From: Candidatus Uhrbacteria bacterium
GTDB lineage: Bacteria; Patescibacteriota; Patescibacteriia; UBA9934
NCBI GenBank assembly: GCA_030688135.1
Contig: JAUYIW010000042.1
Location: 1 to 6,341 of the forward strand
Reading direction: 5' to 3'
DNA length: 6,341 nt
Shown here piece after piece: positions 1 to 4,795 of the stretch (position 1 is its first letter; every line of letters starts with the position of its first letter). Position numbers and translations under genes: made by a program. The notes beneath the pieces are model-generated. The model had not been told where the DNA came from, searched no databases, and saw nothing but the letters and a program-made list of their open reading frames with translations.

Positions 1-3
1 CGG

Positions 4-29
4 GACTGTCAAGAAAAGTGTGTCTAGCA
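4..29. repeat. Left terminal inverted repeat of the IS256-like element
   Basis: It starts GACTGTC and contains TGTGTCT. Aligned with the reverse complement of 1292-1317 it matches at 19 of 26 positions. The transposase stop codon (TAG, complement of 24-26) lies inside this repeat, so the coding region runs into the element end. Confidence 0.85.
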
Positions 30-1202
30 ATTAATTAATTTAAAATATGCATAGTTTGTTACTGGGTATTTTTGGAAGTTTTTTTCTTCGAATTCTTTGA
101 TTATCATAAAAACATAATCAAGTAAATATTCCGGTTTTTCAAATGATAATTTATTCTTTGTTGCTTTCCTAATTATTCTATTTAAATTCTCAATACTGTT
201 TGTGGTGTAGATCATTCTTCTCACCTCTGGGTGGAATTCTATATAAGTGAAATAATATTCTATTCTCCCTTCTTTAAAAAATTTAGCAATATTAGGATAT
301 CTATTTTTCCATTTCTGTATAAATATATCTACTTTTTTTAATGCTTTTTTAATCGCGTCGTTTTCACTAAAATTATTAAATAATTCTTTTAAATCAGTCG
401 CCATTTCTGCTTTGTCCTTTGGTCTGGTTTTATTTAAAATATTTCTCATTTTATGCACAACACATTTCTGGAACATGGTTTTTGGGAACACTCTATGAAC
501 TTCATTCTCTAGGCCGGGCAATCCATCAGCAACTATCAAATCAATCATTTTAATTCCTCTTTTCTTTTTTAAATCATCAAATATTTCTCCCCATTCAGTA
601 GCTGATTCTACCGGGTTAATACTGAGAGCTAATAGTTCCCTGGTATTGTCGTTTTTGACGCCGTAGGCGACATAGACTGCCTCATTAGAATAACTATCAC
701 CTCGCCTAACTGTGATGAACAGGCAATCACAGAAGACAACTTTGTAGTAACTATCTAGTTTTGTGTTTTCCCAGGCAAGTCTAAACTCATTGAATATCTT
801 AGATAAATTAGTTACCTTAGTAGCACTAACACTATCACCAAATAATTGTTTAACTAAATCAGAAATATCTCTACTAGTCATTCCTTTTTTGTAGAGGGAT
901 AATACTAAATCATTCATTTGCTCTTGTCCCAGTTTAACTAATTCCAGAGTATTAGGCGAGAACATTCCAGATCTCGTTCGAGGAATATTTATTCGCAAAC
1001 AATTCCGAGAAAATGATTTAAAGGCTCTGAGATAAAAGCCATTACCCTTGTCACCACTCTTGGCTTGGGCTAAATATTCACTTCGCTCAACATTCATTAA
1101 TGACTCAATAGTCGAGAGAATAAATTCATCCATTGACCAACCAGTTAATGATTCTTTTAAATTTTTTAGACTTGTTTCTAAAATTCTGGTATTATTTATC
1201 AT
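24..1202 (-). CDS. IS256-family (Mutator-type) DDE transposase
   Basis: This enzyme binds the element ends and catalyses transposition. From the ATG at 1202 it is 392 residues, normal for IS256 transposases. The N-terminal third is a DNA-binding region ending near the family-like stretch IPRTRSGMF. The RNase H-like core shows the expected acidic residues: first Asp in VVFCDCLF (about D159), second Asp in LIVADGLPG (about D226) and Glu in TTNSIENLNR (about E338). The C-x2-H motif typical of IS256 is seen in CVVHKMRN between the second and third. The frame is intact, so the protein could be active. An in-frame TTG at 1244 would add 14 residues (406 in total). Neither start has a clear Shine-Dalgarno sequence, and I chose the ATG. 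It is the only gene of the element and is unrelated to its neighbours. Confidence 0.93.
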   Translation of the reverse strand: MINNTRILETSLKNLKESLTGWSMDEFILSTIESLMNVERSEYLAQAKSGDKGNGFYLRAFKSFSRNCLRINIPRTRSGMFSPNTLELVKLGQEQMNDLVLSLYKKGMTSRDISDLVKQLFGDSVSATKVTNLSKIFNEFRLAWENTKLDSYYKVVFCDCLFITVRRGDSYSNEAVYVAYGVKNDNTRELLALSINPVESATEWGEIFDDLKKKRGIKMIDLIVADGLPGLENEVHRVFPKTMFQKCVVHKMRNILNKTRPKDKAEMATDLKELFNNFSENDAIKKALKKVDIFIQKWKNRYPNIAKFFKEGRIEYYFTYIEFHPEVRRMIYTTNSIENLNRIIRKATKNKLSFEKPEYLLDYVFMIIKEFEEKNFQKYPVTNYAYFKLINC

Positions 1203-1287
1203 AGTGAATGGAAAAGACCACCAAAGTATACTTGTTGAGAGCAATATTTTGTCTGGTCTTTTTTATTATTTAAATAGTTATATTTAG

Positions 1288-1316
1288 ATTATACCAGACA
1301 CAATTTATTATACAGT
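1288..1316 (-). promoter_or_regulatory. Possible transposase promoter at the right end of the IS
   Basis: On the minus strand a perfect TATAAT (complement of 1288-1293) lies about 85 bp upstream of the transposase ATG. The matching -35 position (about 1311-1316, ACTGTA) is poor and lies in the terminal repeat. A second TATAAT (complement of 1307-1312) overlaps the repeat itself and could be completed by flanking DNA. Weak evidence apart from the two -10-like boxes. Confidence 0.35.
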
Positions 1317-1317
1317 C
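1292..1317. repeat. Right terminal inverted repeat of the IS256-like element
   Basis: The reverse complement begins GACTGTAT and contains TGTGTCT, matching the left end at 19 of 26 positions. It fixes the outer boundary of the element at about 1317. Confidence 0.85.
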
Positions 1318-1365
1318 TCTTTAACGCAGGTATATTATATTCGTTTGATAACGTGGAATGATCGC

Positions 1366-1400
1366 AAAAAAAAGAACCCTGCACCACGTTGGATGCAGGG
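1366..1400 (-). terminator. Intrinsic terminator of small-gene operon A
   Basis: Read on the minus strand, a 9-bp stem (1377-1385 with 1392-1400, one G-T pair) with six-base loop CAACGT is followed by TTC and eight T. It ends the operon containing the genes at 1428 and 1907. The same hairpin recurs at 3124-3147 after operon B with 22 of 24 positions identical and pairing preserved. Upstream of it (1402-1440) a GC-rich stretch rich in GCCGCC and TTCGCC is also shared with operon B. Confidence 0.85.
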
Positions 1401-1427
1401 TCGGCGAACGGCTTCAGGGGCGGCAAG

Positions 1428-1763
1428 TTATGGTCGATCATGACGTGAATGGCCATACGCGTCGGATGGGCCATACGCGTATTGGAACATCTCCTCCAGC
1501 TCATCGCACATCTCCTGTGTAGGCAGATGCATTGCGAGACACTGAACGTATCTACGAAATGCCACACTTCTCTTCTTGAAGATGTAGCCTTGTCCGCAGG
1601 AACAGCAGATAATCGGCTTCTCACCTACCTGCAGGTCTATGAACGCCTGGATCTCGTCTATGGGCAACTTCCTCATCGGCTTGAGATCAATAGGCTGTCT
1701 ACAGACAAAGCAAGTAAACTGAACGAGTTTCAGCTCGAGCCTTGGAGTACATCGTAACTTCAT
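1428..1763 (-). CDS. Small cysteine-rich protein, zinc-ribbon-like (operon A, second gene)
   Basis: This is a predicted 111-residue soluble protein. Two cysteine knuckles are visible, C18-x2-C21 (TCFVCRQP) and C53-x2-C56 (IICCSCGQG), separated by 31 residues. That is the layout of a zinc ribbon, so metal binding and a nucleic-acid or protein-contact role are plausible but inferred. The C-terminal part is helical and acidic (MCDELEEMF), with a His-rich tail. The start is well supported: the minus strand has AAGGAAGGGTA directly before the ATG. It is the distal gene of a two-gene operon behind the gene at 1907, with the double-hairpin repeat between them and an intrinsic terminator after it. 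I do not recognise a named family. The equivalent position in operon B holds an unrelated protein. Confidence 0.72.
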   Translation of the reverse strand: MKLRCTPRLELKLVQFTCFVCRQPIDLKPMRKLPIDEIQAFIDLQVGEKPIICCSCGQGYIFKKRSVAFRRYVQCLAMHLPTQEMCDELEEMFQYAYGPSDAYGHSRHDRP

Positions 1764-1812
1764 TACCCTTCCTTTTCAAGGTTTTATTCGGATTCTGCGT
1801 GATTGCGGTTTA

Positions 1813-1895
1813 TCCTTTTGCCCTGCCACAGGCGTTGATTGCACAACAACTTTGGCAGGGGCGCAAGCGAGAGAGTGTTCTCCATCGCTTGCGCC
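1813..1895 (-). repeat. 83-bp double-hairpin intercistronic repeat, copy A
   Basis: This block lies between the two small genes of operon A, starting 11 bp after the stop codon of the first gene. It is 81/83 identical to 3464-3546. It contains two hairpins. One is an 8-bp perfect stem, CCCTGCCA (1821-1828) with TGGCAGGG (1853-1860), with an inner GTTG/CAAC pairing. The other is an 11-bp perfect stem, GGCGCAAGCGA (1860-1870) with TCGCTTGCGCC (1885-1895), whose loop holds a further GAGA/TCTC pairing. The two stems share base 1860. No T-run follows on the minus strand, so it is not an ordinary terminator. An mRNA-stabilising, processing or attenuation element is the likeliest role (inference). 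Confidence 0.88.
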
Positions 1896-1906
1896 TAGTA
1901 AATGAA

Positions 1907-2203
1907 TTACAGAAGTGGAGGGTTGAAGGTCGCAGAAATGGTATCCACGGGAAAGTAGCGTGGCATACTATCCGAAAGGAAATACCTGACTAAATCAGCG
2001 AATTCCTCCGGAAGATCAGTCTTCTTCGGCGCGCACGACATGTCACACCTCGTGATATTGTAGACACGCCACCGTCCCGACGGCCAATCTTCATTTTCCG
2101 CGCACTCCTCCTCCTTAATATGGAGATGAACACCATCGACACAGAAGGTGCAACACTGCATGTTGTTATGATCCAACCAATCGTTAAACATGATCGCTTC
2201 CAT
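1907..2203 (-). CDS. Small cysteine-rich hypothetical protein (operon A, first gene)
   Basis: This is a predicted 98-residue acidic protein. Cysteines cluster as C17-C18-x2-C21 (QCCTFCVDG) and C53-x3-C57 (RCDMSC), with another at 34, again suggesting metal binding. The C-terminal third is helical (LPEEFADLVRYFL). The ATG at 2203 is chosen because GAGGAG stands six bases before it. An in-frame ATG at 2233 would add ten residues (MENASKEESE) and lies in a conserved hairpin, so the longer form cannot be excluded. It is the first gene of the operon, behind the promoter at 2262-2290, and is divergent from the TrmB-like gene at 2381. No named family is recognised, and it is not visibly related to the first gene of operon B beyond the extreme N-terminus. 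Confidence 0.65.
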   Translation of the reverse strand: MEAIMFNDWLDHNNMQCCTFCVDGVHLHIKEEECAENEDWPSGRWRVYNITRCDMSCAPKKTDLPEEFADLVRYFLSDSMPRYFPVDTISATFNPPLL

Positions 2204-2223
2204 CTCACTCTCCTCTTTTGAAG

Positions 2224-2261
2224 CATTCTCCATCAGACCTGTTCTGATTTTGAACAGTGCA
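2224..2261 (-). promoter_or_regulatory. Conserved leader block A with operator-like inverted repeat and hairpin
   Basis: These 38 bp match 3791-3828 at 35 positions. The block contains CTGTTC-N7-GAACAG (2239-2257), an operator-like palindrome over the predicted transcription start (about 2255). Overlapping it is a second pairing, ATCAG (2232-2236) with CTGAT (2244-2248), which covaries with ATCGG/CCGAT in operon B. The two pairings share bases and exclude each other. The hairpin loop on the minus strand carries AACAGGT, a weak Shine-Dalgarno sequence for the alternative ATG at 2233. Confidence 0.75.
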
Positions 2262-2290
2262 AATATACTACGAAAATACGAATCTGTCTT
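2262..2290 (-). promoter_or_regulatory. Promoter of small-gene operon A
   Basis: Minus strand -35 AAGACA (complement of 2285-2290), a 17-bp spacer and -10 TATATT (complement of 2262-2267). Predicted start is about 2255, placing the palindrome of the conserved block exactly at +1. The promoter of operon B has the same geometry. Confidence 0.7.
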
Positions 2291-2328
2291 AAAAAAAGAC
2301 GCAAAAAATGTTTAATACCAAATTTAGC

Positions 2329-2356
2329 TTGCAAAATGTGGCAATTATGCTATGCT
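2329..2356 (+). promoter_or_regulatory. Promoter of the first TrmB-like gene
   Basis: -35 TTGCAA (2329-2334), 16-bp spacer, -10 TATGCT (2351-2356). Predicted start is about 2363, some 18 bases before the ATG. It is divergent from the operon A promoter, with 38 bp between the two -35 boxes. Confidence 0.6.
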
Positions 2357-2361
2357 ATTGT

Positions 2362-2378
2362 TGTCCGAAAATAGGACA
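2362..2378 (+). promoter_or_regulatory. Operator-like palindrome before the first TrmB-like gene
   Basis: TGTCC-N7-GGACA covers the predicted transcription start and ends three bases before the ATG. It has the same 5-7-5 geometry as TGTTC-N7-GAACA in front of both small-gene operons. The right arm includes the only Shine-Dalgarno-like bases (AGGA), so in RNA the stem could also hide the ribosome site. An autoregulatory site for the TrmB-like protein is inferred. Confidence 0.55.
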
Positions 2379-2380
2379 GT

Positions 2381-3118
2381 ATGAATACAGTCTCCTCTCT
2401 TGTACGCATTGGCCTAACCCGGAACGAGGCAAAGGTCTATATCTGTCTCCTCAAAATCATCGAGGGGACGGCTTTTCAGATCTCGAAACGGTCGGATATT
2501 CCGCGTACGACGACCTATACCGCCCTTGAATCACTGAAAGCGCAGGGGCTTGTAACATCGTTTCGAAAAAATAACGTTTTGTATTTCACCGCGGAGAACC
2601 CCAAGCAAATCCTAACGATCCTTAAGCACAAACAGGAACTCATGGACGAACTGCTCCCGTCGCTTCAAGCGCTTTCGGTTGGAACGGATATTCAGCCGTC
2701 TGTGAAAATGTTTACAGGCACACAAGGAATGAAGCTTGCCTTTGAAGATATTTTGGAAACTCTGGAGCGAACGGGCCAAAAGACGCTTTATGCCGCTGCG
2801 TATCCGGGCGTTATGGATGCGCTACCGAAGTATTATCACGCATGGGTCAAACGGCGGGAAGAACTTGGCGTCCATACAAAGATGATCGTGCCGGAATCTA
2901 CGCGAAATCAAAAACTGTTTTACGAGGGCCACAACCGCGAGGTTCGATTCATGCCCGAGCCGTATCTTTATCAAAGTGCCATGGACATTTATGCGAATAA
3001 AATCGTCTATTTCTCCGTGAAGGAAGGAACGACTTATTCAATCATTGTAGAATCCCCGACCATCGCCGATGCGTTTTTAAAATTCTTTCTATTCGCATTT
3101 GACCATCTCCCCAAATAA
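2381..3118 (+). CDS. TrmB-family transcriptional regulator (copy A)
   Basis: This is a 245-residue DNA-binding regulator. Residues 7-72 form the TrmB-type winged helix: LTRNEAKVYICLL, then a turn and a recognition helix around IPRTTTYTALESL (40-52), and a wing near FRKNNVLYF (61-69). A charged helical linker (74-98) probably dimerises. Residues 105-245 form a C-terminal alpha/beta domain with VKMFTGTQGMK at its start and IVESPTIADAFLKFF near the end, features shared with the second copy at 3958. Known TrmB proteins sense sugars in archaea, but this C-terminal domain is shorter and its ligand is unknown. ATG 2381 is preceded by AGGA and the predicted promoter. It is divergent from small-gene operon A and probably controls it and itself (inference). 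The stop codon abuts the minus-strand terminator of operon B, and no plus-strand terminator is seen, so readthrough antisense to operon B is possible. Confidence 0.9.
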   Translation: MNTVSSLVRIGLTRNEAKVYICLLKIIEGTAFQISKRSDIPRTTTYTALESLKAQGLVTSFRKNNVLYFTAENPKQILTILKHKQELMDELLPSLQALSVGTDIQPSVKMFTGTQGMKLAFEDILETLERTGQKTLYAAAYPGVMDALPKYYHAWVKRREELGVHTKMIVPESTRNQKLFYEGHNREVRFMPEPYLYQSAMDIYANKIVYFSVKEGTTYSIIVESPTIADAFLKFFLFAFDHLPK

Positions 3119-3147
3119 AAGAACCCTGCACCACATTGGGTGCAGGG
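3117..3147 (-). terminator. Intrinsic terminator of small-gene operon B
   Basis: A 9-bp perfect stem (3124-3132 with 3139-3147), minus-strand loop CAATGT, followed on the minus strand by TTCTTTTATTT. It is the counterpart of 1377-1400. The U-tract overlaps the stop codon of the plus-strand TrmB-like gene, so the two modules meet without a gap. The preceding 3148-3195 stretch (minus strand rich in GCCGCC and CTCGCC) is shared with operon A. Confidence 0.82.
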
Positions 3148-3211
3148 CAGTCAGGCGAGCGGCTCCGAGGGCGGCGAGGTTGGGACTGATCGTTTTATGC
3201 GCTGTAATTGG

Positions 3212-3418
3212 TTATTCTTGAGGATTGGGATGTGATTGAGGAGTACGGATATACGCACTGGAGTGGTTCGGTCCAGTCCACCAGCTTGTTCCTGGATAAG
3301 GCTCTCGATGGAAACCACAGCTGGTGAGGTAGGCCTCTGCTTCGCTTTGAGAGAATGGACCAATAAGCTGAGGCGCATCATGGTAGATGAAAATCAGAAA
3401 GTACCTGTCCGTCTTCAT
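3212..3418 (-). CDS. Small hypothetical protein (operon B, second gene)
   Basis: This is a 68-residue predicted cytosolic protein. It opens with a beta strand (RYFLIFIYH), followed by QLIGPFSQSEAEAYL, the strand-turn-helix pattern seen in many tiny alpha/beta proteins, then an aromatic stretch (TSWWTGPNH) and a strand SAYIRT. Only one cysteine is present, so it is not a counterpart of the zinc-ribbon-like protein in the same position of operon A. The start is well supported by AAGGGAG about six bases before the ATG on the minus strand. It follows the double-hairpin repeat and ends before the shared terminator block. No family is recognised, and function is unknown. Confidence 0.68.
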   Translation of the reverse strand: MKTDRYFLIFIYHDAPQLIGPFSQSEAEAYLTSCGFHREPYPGTSWWTGPNHSSAYIRTPQSHPNPQE

Positions 3419-3463
3419 GACTATCTCCCTTAGGGATTATTCGAACTCTGCAGAATTGCTTTG

Positions 3464-3546
3464 TCCTTTTGCCTTGCCACAGGCGTTGATTGCTCAACAA
3501 CTTTGGCAGGGGCGCAAGCGAGAGAGTGTTCTCCATCGCTTGCGCC
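3464..3546 (-). repeat. 83-bp double-hairpin intercistronic repeat, copy B
   Basis: 81 of 83 bases are identical to 1813-1895 and it has the same position, 11 bp after the stop of the first small gene. Stems are CCTTGCCA (3472-3479) with TGGCAGGG (3504-3511), where the one change gives a mismatch that is a G-T type pair on one strand, and the perfect 11-bp stem 3511-3521 with 3536-3546. The second difference is in a loop. Similarity continues weakly to about 3437 towards the Shine-Dalgarno sequence of the next gene. Confidence 0.88.
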
Positions 3547-3557
3547 GTAGTTTTCCA

Positions 3558-3767
3558 TTATGTACTCCTTGGAGCAACGTGAATCGACTTTTCGAGGACG
3601 TCAAACCATGTATGTTCGTCTCCGTGTTCCTCATTGAGGCGTTTGCATTCACGCTGTGCATCCGAGAGGCACGCGAATACATCCACCACTTTTCCATACG
3701 GCTCTTCTGACTCGTCGTCGGGGCAGAGCCAGCTGTCGGCCCGCATCAGAATGTAAATCTTTTCCAT
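3558..3767 (-). CDS. Small hypothetical protein (operon B, first gene)
   Basis: This is a 69-residue acidic protein with a beta strand at the start (MEKIYILMRADSWL), a loop rich in Asp/Glu, a strand KVVDVFACL, a helix SDAQRECKRLNEEHG and a final strand TWFDVLEKSI. This beta-beta-alpha-beta outline resembles the many tiny DUF7336-like bacterial and phage proteins, but that is pattern resemblance only. The start at 3767 has GGAG six bases upstream. ATG codons at 3770 and 3800 (the conserved MEN start) are in frame. The ATG at 3824 is upstream of the predicted transcript start and is excluded. It is the first gene of operon B and divergent from the second TrmB-like gene. Confidence 0.66.
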   Translation of the reverse strand: MEKIYILMRADSWLCPDDESEEPYGKVVDVFACLSDAQRECKRLNEEHGDEHTWFDVLEKSIHVAPRST

Positions 3768-3790
3768 CATCTTCTCCGTTTTAAAGAACT

Positions 3791-3828
3791 CATTCTCCAT
3801 CGGACCTGTTCCGATTTTGAACATTGCA
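3791..3828 (-). promoter_or_regulatory. Conserved leader block B with operator-like inverted repeat and hairpin
   Basis: 35 of 38 bases are identical to 2224-2261. TGTTC-N7-GAACA (3807-3823) lies over the predicted start. The alternative hairpin ATCGG (3799-3803) with CCGAT (3811-3815) keeps pairing by a double change relative to operon A. The third difference (3824) lies outside both stems' cores. Confidence 0.75.
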
Positions 3829-3856
3829 GGATATCAGAAATTGGTACTTTTGTCAA
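3828..3856 (-). promoter_or_regulatory. Promoter of small-gene operon B
   Basis: Minus strand perfect -35 TTGACA (complement of 3851-3856), 17-bp spacer, -10 TATCCT (complement of 3828-3833). Predicted start is about 3821, at the palindrome, the same arrangement as operon A. Confidence 0.8.
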
Positions 3857-3902
3857 GTTACATACAGAAGTATTATTGTAAAATACTCAAAATACACGAA
3901 TA

Positions 3903-3932
3903 TTGACAAAATAGCTTTAAATATGATATGTT
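3903..3932 (+). promoter_or_regulatory. Promoter of the second TrmB-like gene
   Basis: Perfect -35 TTGACA (3903-3908), 18-bp spacer and -10 TATGTT (3927-3932). An ATATGT one base earlier gives a 17-bp spacer. The predicted start is about 3939, which excludes the in-frame ATG at 3928 as start codon. Confidence 0.72.
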
Positions 3933-3934
3933 TC

Positions 3935-3952
3935 TGTTGTTACTTAACAACA
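3935..3952 (+). promoter_or_regulatory. Operator-like palindrome before the second TrmB-like gene
   Basis: Perfect 7-bp arms TGTTGTT and AACAACA around ACTT, covering the predicted transcription start and ending five bases before the ATG. It can be read as TGTTG-N8-CAACA, close to the TGTTC-N7-GAACA and TGTCC-N7-GGACA sites at the other three promoters of this region. Confidence 0.6.
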
Positions 3953-3957
3953 ACATT

Positions 3958-4707
3958 ATGAAACAAGCTGATCTTTCGCCTTTTGGACTAGACGAAAATC
4001 AAAGCAAAACATACCTTACCCTGCTCCAAATTGGGTCAGCGGGTATTCTTGAAATATCCAAACAATCGGGCATTAATCGCTCCATGCTTTACGATATCGT
4101 GGATTCACTCATTGAGTTAGGCATCGTTTATAAAAGCATGCGAGGGAAAAAGGTACGTTTTGTCGCGCGTGAACCCGAAGCACTGCAGGCCCTGCTCACA
4201 CAAAAATTGGAAAAATTCGAAAAGATTTTACCCGATCTCAAAATACTGGTCGCGGAAGGATCAACAAAGCCGACCGTAACGTTCCACGAAGGATTGGCGG
4301 GAATTAAACAAGTCTATCTTGGCGCCACTCATTCAAAGGAAAAAAAGCTTTATGCGTTTGTTGGTGTTGAAAGCTTACTTTCAAAAACAAACGTGTTGGA
4401 GACGTTTTGGGACGAGGAATTTAAAAACGAACGAAAAAAACGAAATGTGTTCGGTCAGTTGCTTGTACCGGATAATGCGGCCGGCAAAAAGTTTCAAGCA
4501 AAAGATAACCGGAACTTTCGCGAGAGCAAGTTGGTCAATACCGATCTGTACAATTTTCCAGCCGAGGTGCTGATATACGACGATACGGTTACTTTTATTT
4601 CCTATTCGCAACACGAGGAATACGCCGTTGAAATAAAAAGTCCGGCCATTGCCGAAACGCTAAAAATGGCGTGGAGATTTATGTGGGAAGCGAGTAAAGT
4701 GCGGTGA
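3958..4707 (+). CDS. TrmB-family transcriptional regulator (copy B)
   Basis: This 249-residue regulator has the same architecture as the gene at 2381. The winged helix spans about 8-72 (GLDENQSKTYLTLLQIG, recognition helix around INRSMLYDIVDSL, wing MRGKKVRF). A helical linker follows at 75-97, then a C-terminal domain at 104-249 with VTFHEGLAGIKQVY, LYAFVGVESLL and EIKSPAIAETLKMAWRF matching equivalent segments of copy A. Overall similarity is clear but low, so this is an old duplication or two acquisitions rather than a recent copy. The ATG at 3958 is chosen because the in-frame ATG at 3928 overlaps the -10 box. No Shine-Dalgarno sequence is visible, so initiation on a short, structured leader is likely. 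It is divergent from operon B and ends before a strong terminator. The ligand is unknown. Confidence 0.9.
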   Translation: MKQADLSPFGLDENQSKTYLTLLQIGSAGILEISKQSGINRSMLYDIVDSLIELGIVYKSMRGKKVRFVAREPEALQALLTQKLEKFEKILPDLKILVAEGSTKPTVTFHEGLAGIKQVYLGATHSKEKKLYAFVGVESLLSKTNVLETFWDEEFKNERKKRNVFGQLLVPDNAAGKKFQAKDNRNFRESKLVNTDLYNFPAEVLIYDDTVTFISYSQHEEYAVEIKSPAIAETLKMAWRFMWEASKVR

Positions 4708-4764
4708 GTCGATATAATGACAGTGTAACCCTTATTGTAGTAAAACCCTGCTATGTGAATCAAT

Positions 4765-4790
4765 AAAAAAACGAGCCAAAGGCTCGTTTT
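4765..4790. terminator. Bidirectional intrinsic terminator
   Basis: Perfect 10-bp stem AAAACGAGCC (4768-4777) with GGCTCGTTTT (4781-4790), loop AAA, preceded by an A-run on the plus strand. It ends the TrmB-like gene on the plus strand and, with a seven-T tract, the tRNA transcript on the minus strand. Confidence 0.92.
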
Positions 4791-4795
4791 GTCGT

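Larger units (their letters stand above)
4..1317 (-). mobile_element. IS256-family insertion sequence, complete, about 1.31 kb
   Basis: The element consists of one transposase gene bounded by imperfect terminal inverted repeats (4-29 and 1292-1317, 19 of 26 positions matching, outermost six bases GACTGT identical). Length, a single ORF filling the element, and the transposase family all fit IS256. It is much more AT-rich than the genes to its right, consistent with separate acquisition. A target duplication cannot be tested because only three bases precede the left end. The right junction lies about 50 bp from the terminator of the first small-gene operon, so the element sits at the border of that module rather than inside it. 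Confidence 0.9.

Noticed and set aside
1289..1624. Minus-strand open frame of 111 codons overlapping the zinc-ribbon-like gene
   Set aside because: It reads through the terminator hairpin and into the end of the IS, and lacks the good Shine-Dalgarno sequence of the gene at 1428-1763.
1813..1895. Integron attC site
   Set aside because: The hairpin lacks paired RYYYAAC/GTTRRRY core sites, it sits inside an operon rather than between single-gene cassettes, and no integrase is present.
1366..3546. CRISPR array
   Set aside because: The repeats are only two copies each, about 1.65 kb apart, with genes between them.
3387..3710. Plus-strand open frame of 107 codons
   Set aside because: It translates the double-hairpin repeat and the antisense of both operon B genes. 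The similar plus-strand frame at 1742-1993 arises from the same repeat, so their likeness is due to DNA identity.
3928..3957. Upstream ATG adding ten residues to the second TrmB-like protein
   Set aside because: It overlaps the predicted -10 box and the operator palindrome, and the alignment with the other regulator begins after 3958.
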